In this document: positions 58,251-64,000 of the stretch, piece by piece
Numbering within the stretch: position 1 is the stretch's first letter
Layout: the number at the start of each line of letters is the position of its first letter
Source: Batillaria attramentaria
Lineage: Eukaryota; Mollusca; Gastropoda; Batillariidae
Direction: 5' to 3'
Assembly: GCA_018292915.2 (NCBI GenBank)
Contig: JACVVK020000378.1
Span: forward strand, 72,501 to 136,500
Length of the DNA stretch: 64,000 nucleotides
Program-made: the position numbers and the translations under genes
The notes under the pieces: model-generated
Database searches by the model: none
What the model was told of the DNA's origin: nothing
The model's input: the letters and a program-made list of their open reading frames with translations, nothing else

Positions 58251-58639
58251 GCTGTTGAGAGTGCCTACACTTTCAAGATTTCAAACCAGCCAACATGAAC
58301 AGAATAGTTCACAGAAAATGATCATGACCTGACTGTCTGAAAACAAAATGGAAGACTATGACTGGCGACATATTGTTCTCACGTTCAAAGAAATAGACCC
58401 AACACACAAAAAATTGTGCCATGGAATGATCCCATGGTGTCCCAAATCTGGGCTATATTCGTGCAACGCGGGGGACTTCGTTGGTGAATATTGGTATCAT
58501 GGACTAAGAAGATTAAGTCTGTTCTCGTTGATAGGCCTAAATTTGATCAGAGCCGTGTCTATACGTGTCCTTTGTCTGGCTGATTGACGTTATTTTAAAA
58601 CTCCGATTTTATCAACTACACGTGTAATATCATCGTTAC

Positions 58640-58811
58640 TTTACTGACACACGAACTTCTCGCTGCCAGTCGTAACTCGTAATCTTCCCACACTCAGTGT
58701 CCGAGTTCAAATTAAACCTGAAAACCCACCTCTTTCGTCAAGCTTTTCACACTTAAATAATCTGGCACTGACCTCAGTGCCTCTGTCTGTAATTATATAT
58801 CTGCATCAGGC

Positions 58812-58881
<70 letters not shown>

Positions 58882-58955
58882 CGCTATGATTTGCTTTGCT
58901 GCGAGAATAAGCGCTAGATAAGTACTATTTATTATTTATTATCATTATTATTCGC
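58640..58955 (+). mobile_element. LINE 3' end: frameshifted RT C-terminus plus 3' UTR
   Basis: NFSLPVVTRNLPTLSV, then after an extra C near 58705 the frame continues EFKLNLKTHLFRQAFHT with TAA at 58754-58756. The 3' UTR has a (TG)n tract at 58814-58879, then GCGCTAGATAAGTA and an ATT-rich tail. It is the same family as 39684-39960. Confidence 0.8.
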
Positions 58956-59505
58956 ACACACATACGATCATAGTGTGTATGCGACTACACTTGAGACTGA
59001 CCTGACATTTGATCACCACGGTGACTGACTAACTAACTGCCCCTATGTGATGGCCAGTCACAAACTGGACACTTCTCTTTAGCCCCAGACAGGGGGTCAA
59101 ACTGAACCTTTTTCCTCGGCTCTCCTCGTTAATCATCGGCAGTTTCCGGCAGACGGCAGCGGGCGGGTCTGGGGCACAGGCAGTGTCCGGTGGCAAGGGG
59201 TGCTGGGCGCTGGGGGTCGGGTGTCTGTTCCCCGGGGTAGGGGGTGACGGATGGCCCTGTCACGCGCTCTGTGGTGTAGCAAGGACCCACCCCCGGGGTG
59301 GCAGACTGCACAGGATGCGCGGTGACGCAGATGGTAAAATGTCAAAAGTTTGAAAAACAGTCTTCTTAAGGGGAAAAAAATCAGGATAGCAGATCAAGAC
59401 TAAGAGGCTGGTGTGTGCAGTACATGTACTGTCAATGAGCTAGTTGTGAGCCCCCTCCCCCCCCCCCCCCCCGGCCCCCGGGCCTACGCCCATCCCCTTC
59501 TTTTT

Positions 59506-59646
59506 TACTATTTTATTGTCCCTTTCGGGAGATTCGGCCTCCTTCCCCCTGGGAAAATCGCATCGCTGTGGTGCAGCGCCGCTCAACCTACCTATCCTTT
59601 TTTTGGCAGCGCAGTCCGACGCGCTACGTATTAGACCACCGCTCAC
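59506..59646 (-). mobile_element. SINE-C, longest copy
   Basis: On the minus strand: GTGAGCGGTGGTCTAATACG head, GTCGGACTGCGCTGCC, and GGCCGAATCTCCCGAAAGGG. It is longer than the two 4.4-4.8 kb copies because it keeps the middle segment (GTTGAGCGGCGCTGCACCAC). Confidence 0.65.
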
Positions 59647-60229
59647 CGGTTGATCCCTTCAAGTCTAGCGGCCAAACCTTTGTGATGGCTGTCTCCTCGT
59701 TGCCCCGCATTTGTCACATTTGCTTAATTCATTGGCAACGACGCTAAGGCGACACTGAACTAAACGAAACCTTTTCCAATTTTGAGGGAAAAAAAAAATA
59801 ATGATAATAGTAGTGTAATACAGCCAGTGGCTTTACCCTTTTGTTATTTCCACAAGGCAATCAAGCTAAAAGAAACGGCTGAAATAATCAAAGTTTATTG
59901 CAGGTATCTTTGATTGTGCACTGACTGCGATGAGAAGCCGGATCTGTCTAGGTTTCTCGAATAGACACAGACGGTAAGACTTGAAATCATGAGAAATTTC
60001 GGTGTTTTTTTTTTTTTAACTTTTTCTCAGGAATGAAAAAAGATTCTAGAGGATTCTTTTCAGTTTAAATAAACATACCCTGGCACATAACGTCGGAAAT
60101 TACCACTTCTCGCGAGAGTTGACGGGTTTCACACACCGGGTTACGTTTTCTTGGATACGTGTCAGTTTCTTTGCCCCATGCTGTTCAATTTTCCGCTTCT
60201 GAAAAGAATAACACTAGCATGTTGATTTC

Positions 60230-60272
60230 CCCCCCCCCCTCTCTCTCTCTCTCTGTCTCTCCCTCTCTCTTG
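60230..60272. repeat. C run with (CT)n
   Basis: C run of about 10 followed by CT units with TGT interruptions. Confidence 0.9.
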
Positions 60273-60621
60273 GTTGTGAAACGAAACCCATTTTCACCTG
60301 TCAAAATACGACCGTTTAAAAAAAAAAAGTGGGGAAAAAAAGGACAGAAAAGAAACACGAGCAATCATACTGGACAGAAAGTTCGTCGTTTTCTCTTTCT
60401 CGTGATATTATTCTGTTTGCTTGGTTCGCTTTCAGAAGCGAAACACATGTGTGAAAGCAAAGTGGATCCTGCAGTATTGGATAGTGTTCACGTCAGTACA
60501 GAATGAGAGGGAAATTGGTTCAGGTTACAACAATCATTACTATTGTTCTTCCTTTCTTTGTGCTTCTTCATCTTCTTCTTCATCTTCTTCTTCTTCTTTC
60601 TTTCTTTCTTTCTTTCTTTCG

Positions 60622-60784
60622 GGAAGCCGGGATAGCCGAATCGGAGAGCGTTGGACTTTCAGTGCTCGGGTCGAATTCGAATCCCGGCTGGGGCCAAACA
60701 TTTGTGCTGGCTCCGTTCTCGTTGACCCGTCGTTGATATCACCCATACGTAGTGGAAAAGGACGTTAAACTCCCAAACACCCAG
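60622..60784 (+). mobile_element. SINE-A copy inserted in a (TTTC)n tract
   Basis: GGGAAGCCGGGATAGCCGAA, AATTCGAATCCCGGCTGGGG and GGACGTTAAACTCCCAAACA. TTTCTTTCTTTC lies on both sides, so the insertion hit a microsatellite. Confidence 0.93.
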
Positions 60785-61190
60785 CACTCAGGCTTCTTTC
60801 TTTCTTTTCGTGTTTTTGTGTTCTTTGTAAAACCGGTTAAAACATAGTTTTTCCTGAGTACTCTTACATCGCACGGAATTTGATGTTACCAATTGTTTCA
60901 AAATCAGTTTAGAAGAAGAAGAAAAAAAGAGTCATCCGAACAATGTTTGCGACAGCTTCCGGACAGGAGTGTCACGTGATTTCACTAAGAAAGTCACGCA
61001 TCTGTTACGAGGCGAGACTGAGCATGAGACTGAGAGACAGGCAGTACATGGAGTGGCTATAGCCAGTATTTCATCAGAGATCAAAGCCAGAAGAGGACTC
61101 TTTACGACATCACTAGGACATTGCCTGTAGCCTTTCTTGACTGCTATGAGTGTTTTATTGCCTTCTGGATACGGCTTCAGTCAGTGGGGG

Positions 61191-61193
<3 letters not shown>

Positions 61194-61245
<52 letters not shown>
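61194..61245. repeat. (CT)n microsatellite
   Basis: About 26 CT units. Confidence 0.97.
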
Positions 61246-61248
<3 letters not shown>

Positions 61249-61476
61249 ACACACTCTCTCGTTAGAGACAATCATATTCTCTTCTATGTCTCTGCTCATG
61301 TATATGAAGCTGTTGTGGGTTGTGCTTGTTTGTTTTATATAGCATTTAGTTCAGTATTATTGAATGTAGTTTAAGGGACAACTTGTAAGGCAGGTAGCAA
61401 TGCCTACATGCTCTATCCTGAATAATCATAATCACGACCATGATCTTCATCATCAACATGATCATCATCATCATCA

Positions 61477-61602
61477 TCTCTGTCTCTCTGTCTCTGTCTC
61501 TGTCTGTCTGGCTGTCTGTCTGTCTGTCTCTCACTCTGTCTGTCAGTCTCTCTCTCTCTCACTCTGTCTGTCTGTCTGTCTGTCGGTCTGTCTCTGTCTG
61601 TC

Positions 61603-61639
<37 letters not shown>

Positions 61640-61640
61640 G

Positions 61641-61672
<32 letters not shown>

Positions 61673-61673
61673 A
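61477..61673. repeat. (TCTG)/(CT) interspersed microsatellite
   Basis: About 200 bp of TCTG and CT units with recurring higher-order blocks. Confidence 0.95.
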
Positions 61674-61805
61674 TAACGATAATGTGTGATAGATAGACAG
61701 ACATACGACACAATACAGTTGACCTTAACTGAACTAACTGCCGGTAACTGCATGAGCACTGACGATTGTCTTCCCAATGTCATGGCACTAAAAAAATTGT
61801 CAAGA

Positions 61806-61879
61806 CCCTCCCCCTCCCCCTCCCCCCTCCCCCCCTCCCCCCCCTCCCCCCTCCCCCCCCCCCCCCCCCCCCCCCCCCC
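61806..61879. repeat. Polypyrimidine tract, C runs up to about 27
   Basis: CCCCCT-type repeats ending in an uninterrupted C run. It is a candidate i-motif/G-quadruplex or triplex former. Confidence 0.93.
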
Positions 61880-63072
61880 AAAGAAAAAAATTCACACGAA
61901 AGAAACAATCTTTTTCCGCCCGTCGACCGTTCTCCTCCGTTCTTCATCCAAGTTCCTCATTCTCTTCTCGGCATTCTTTCTGTCTCATTTCACACCAGGT
62001 CTTGTCAGCAAATTTCCCCTGCTTCTGAATTGCTTTACAGCGCTCTCCAGAAACCATTGGCTCTCCCCTAGATGATGTGTGGTATTTAGCGTGGCTCATC
62101 ACCGCCCGAAAGAACAAGGCGGGGAAAACAGTCATTTGTGCTGGAATTCGCTCTGATTTCGCTCCTCGCGCGCCGCTATCGAGGAGAGAACAAAGATTGA
62201 TGACAAGTGAGCAGCCCAGCCGGAAAACAGAAGAGGGGGGAAAAGCAGAGAGAAAGAGGGTGAGAGGAAAGGGGTGGGGGGGGGGGGGGGAGGTTGGGGT
62301 GATTTACAAATGAAAAAAAAAAAAGTTTCTGAAGTAGATGTTGTCTCTGTCTCGCCTTGTGAATAAGCAGCTGGAAATTTTCATCCGATTTTTAATTTAA
62401 GCCACGAATCATATGACAATTTCATCGAAGGCCGCCACTGAGACGAAGTGTTACTGCGAGAGTAGAGAGCTTCTTGCACAATGTGGATGATCGAATCTGT
62501 GTTGGTACACTAGACAGTTGTCGATTGTGTCTGTGGCTATTGTGACGGATTTGTTTTCGGTAAGATCAACACTGAGTACTGAGCGTACATGGGGGTACTA
62601 AAATCAGTAACTTTTAAGAACCTATCGTGATTACCTGTTAACACGTTAATCAATATTTGCTGGCATTGCAAGGGTTTTACACGGAGCAGTTTTTATCAGT
62701 GGCGTGGGCGGCAAAACGATTTTTGTTTTCCTTTTATGGAGATGTGACGTCAGCAACAGCAACAAAAAGAACATTACTACCAACAAAATAAAACAACAAC
62801 AACAACAACAACAAACCAAGAACAAGAACAAAAAAAAAAGAAAAAAAAAGAACAACAACAACCAAAATCCGACTCAGTGGATTTGAAAATTACAAATAAC
62901 TCACCGCTAGTTGACTGACGAACTAAGCATCAGACTTACAAGATACATTTCACAGTTAACACATTGACCACTATAATCAATTACATGTATAATCCATATG
63001 TGTGAAAAAAAAAAACATGAATTTTGTCACTTGTTTGTTAGAGTTAAGTTCCATTTGTTTGTCTGTCCCGCT

Positions 63073-63222
63073 GAGCGTTGCACTCCCAATGCTCGGGTCG
63101 TGAGTTCCAGTCCCGACTAGGGCCACATCTATGTGCTGGCCTTTTTCTCTCGTTGCCCCGTCTTTGATATCACCCATACGTGGTGGGAAAGGACGTAAAA
63201 CTCCCAAACACCCACCCACCCT
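63073..63222 (+). mobile_element. SINE-A copy, slightly 5' truncated
   Basis: GAGCGTTGCACTCCCAATGC, GAGTTCCAGTCCCGACTAGG and GGACGTAAAACTCCCAAACA with a (CCCA)n tail. Confidence 0.92.
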
Positions 63223-63306
63223 TCTCTGTCCTGATGAAGCCACAATGGCGAAACGTCGATGTGTTACGTGTGAAATGTATCTTATATGCTAAGTGTTGTT
63301 GTTGTT

Positions 63307-63308
<2 letters not shown>

Positions 63309-63373
<65 letters not shown>
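63309..63373. repeat. (TG)n microsatellite
   Basis: About 32 TG units followed by a short G run. Confidence 0.97.
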
Positions 63374-63376
<3 letters not shown>

Positions 63377-63436
63377 GGGGGGGGTTGCTTCTAGTTGTTT
63401 ATATCCACTTGCGGTCACTTTCACTTCCTTTTTATT

Positions 63437-63532
63437 TGTGGTGGCGTTTTCGTCGTTGCCCCGTCTTTGATATCACCCGTATGTGGTGGAAAAGGACGTC
63501 AAAACCCCCCAAACACCCAATGCACCCACCCA
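63437..63532 (+). mobile_element. SINE-A 3' fragment
   Basis: TTTTCGTCGTTGCCCCGTCT to GGACGTCAAAACCCCCCAAA and a CACCC tail. The head is missing. Confidence 0.88.
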
Positions 63533-64000
63533 TCCTTTTTTTTTTTCTATAACCATCAAACTGACAAACCAACCAGTCTGTAACAGAGCAGATCGACGGT
63601 CCGAAGCCTGTCCGAAACTAGCAAATGAAACCTATTTCTCGGCGATGGCGTTAGAACGAGGTCTAATAGCGCAAGATAGGGAGATGGATGAGCATCGCTC
63701 AGAACCTGTCCTACCACAACTTCAGCCGTGGACCTCAAAGGCGATCCAGAAATTCGGACATGCATTTCGAGCATGCACTGGGCAGGTCGGCCAGATTCCT
63801 TGACGGGGGCAGATAGTCAGGTGCTACATGCTGCGGTCTTTGTGAACCTTGGCTAGTAGCGCTGGTGGTGGAGGAGGATTTGCATGCAGTGACAGAGTCA
63901 GTTCCTCAAATGAGGTCTTTTATGAAAGATTTAATAACAACCGCATCAATACAGGCGCTTTATCCCAAATGTTTGGCTCCAAGTGCCTTGAGCTAAAACC
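63533..64000. other. Right-edge block, no gene recognised
   Basis: Unclassified sequence. The open frame 63483-63803 begins in a SINE tail and has no recognisable domain. Confidence 0.45.

Larger units (their letters stand above)
60785..63072. other. Intron block without coding sequence
   Basis: Dominated by simple sequence: (CT)n at 61194-61245, CATCAT near 61446-61478, the TCTG/CT tract 61477-61673, the polypyrimidine tract 61806-61879 and a CAA tract near 62790-62813. No gene, SINE or LINE was recognised between them. Confidence 0.5.
18652..64000 (+). other. Hox1 intron 1, open at the right edge
   Basis: It starts with a consensus donor GTAAGG. The frame stays open only to the TGA at 18735-18737 and that extension (ending SRRYSPVRPGVLL) has no similarity to Hox1. 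I found no homeodomain coding sequence (QVKIWFQNRR-like) on the + strand downstream, so the intron is at least 45.3 kb if the gene is intact and the assembly is continuous. Its content is interspersed and tandem repeats, annotated separately. Confidence 0.65.

Noticed and set aside
58348..58587. 79-codon frame (MEDYDWRHIVLTFKEID...) of normal composition
   Set aside because: No recognisable family, no second copy, and no splice or promoter context; left out as unsupported.

Overview
This is eukaryotic DNA, almost certainly from a lophotrochozoan and most likely a gastropod mollusc. Three things point there: a labial/Hox1-type first exon ending at a spliced junction, a very high load of (TG)n, (GA)n and compound microsatellites, and many short interspersed elements of the kind common in mollusc genomes. 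The assignment to molluscs is inference. I see no operons, bacterial genes, CRISPR arrays, rRNA genes or canonical tRNA genes.

Only one host gene can be supported: the first coding exon of Hox1 (labial class) at 17991-18651 on the + strand. It sits in a CpG-rich stretch of about 1.1 kb. The exon starts with a MNSxxEYxL N-terminus, ends with the hexapeptide core FRWM followed by TIKRN, and stops at a consensus GTAAGG donor in phase 1. No homeobox exon was found in the remaining 45.3 kb, so intron 1 appears to run off the right edge. The 17.5 kb upstream of the promoter shows no gene.

Layout. 1-600 is a 32-bp minisatellite cut by the left edge. 600-17500 is 5' flanking DNA with microsatellites, SINE copies, a LINE 3' end (about 7592-8023), a 197-bp inverted-repeat element (11004-11200) and an 18-bp minisatellite (about 15062-15635). 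17520-18651 is the Hox1 promoter and exon 1. 18652-64000 is read as Hox1 intron 1, filled with SINEs, two more LINE 3' ends, several tandem repeats of 130-290 bp units, a 401-bp foldback element with its empty site still present nearby, and an 899-bp inverted-repeat-bounded segment.

The dominant repeat (called SINE-A here) is a tRNA-derived element of about 165-180 bp with about 25 copies or fragments in both orientations. Its head reads GCCGGGATAGCC and carries a B-box-like GTTCGAATCC; its 3' part ends in GGACGTTAAAC and a CACCC-rich tail. Two copies have clear 12-bp target-site duplications. A second SINE (SINE-B, three copies) has a V-domain-like core and a 3' tail resembling the LINE 3' ends in this window, which suggests it borrows that LINE's machinery. 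Labial-type HOX/PBX motifs (TGATGGAT core) lie 3.8 kb upstream, in the promoter and 5 kb into the intron, so autoregulation is a testable idea.
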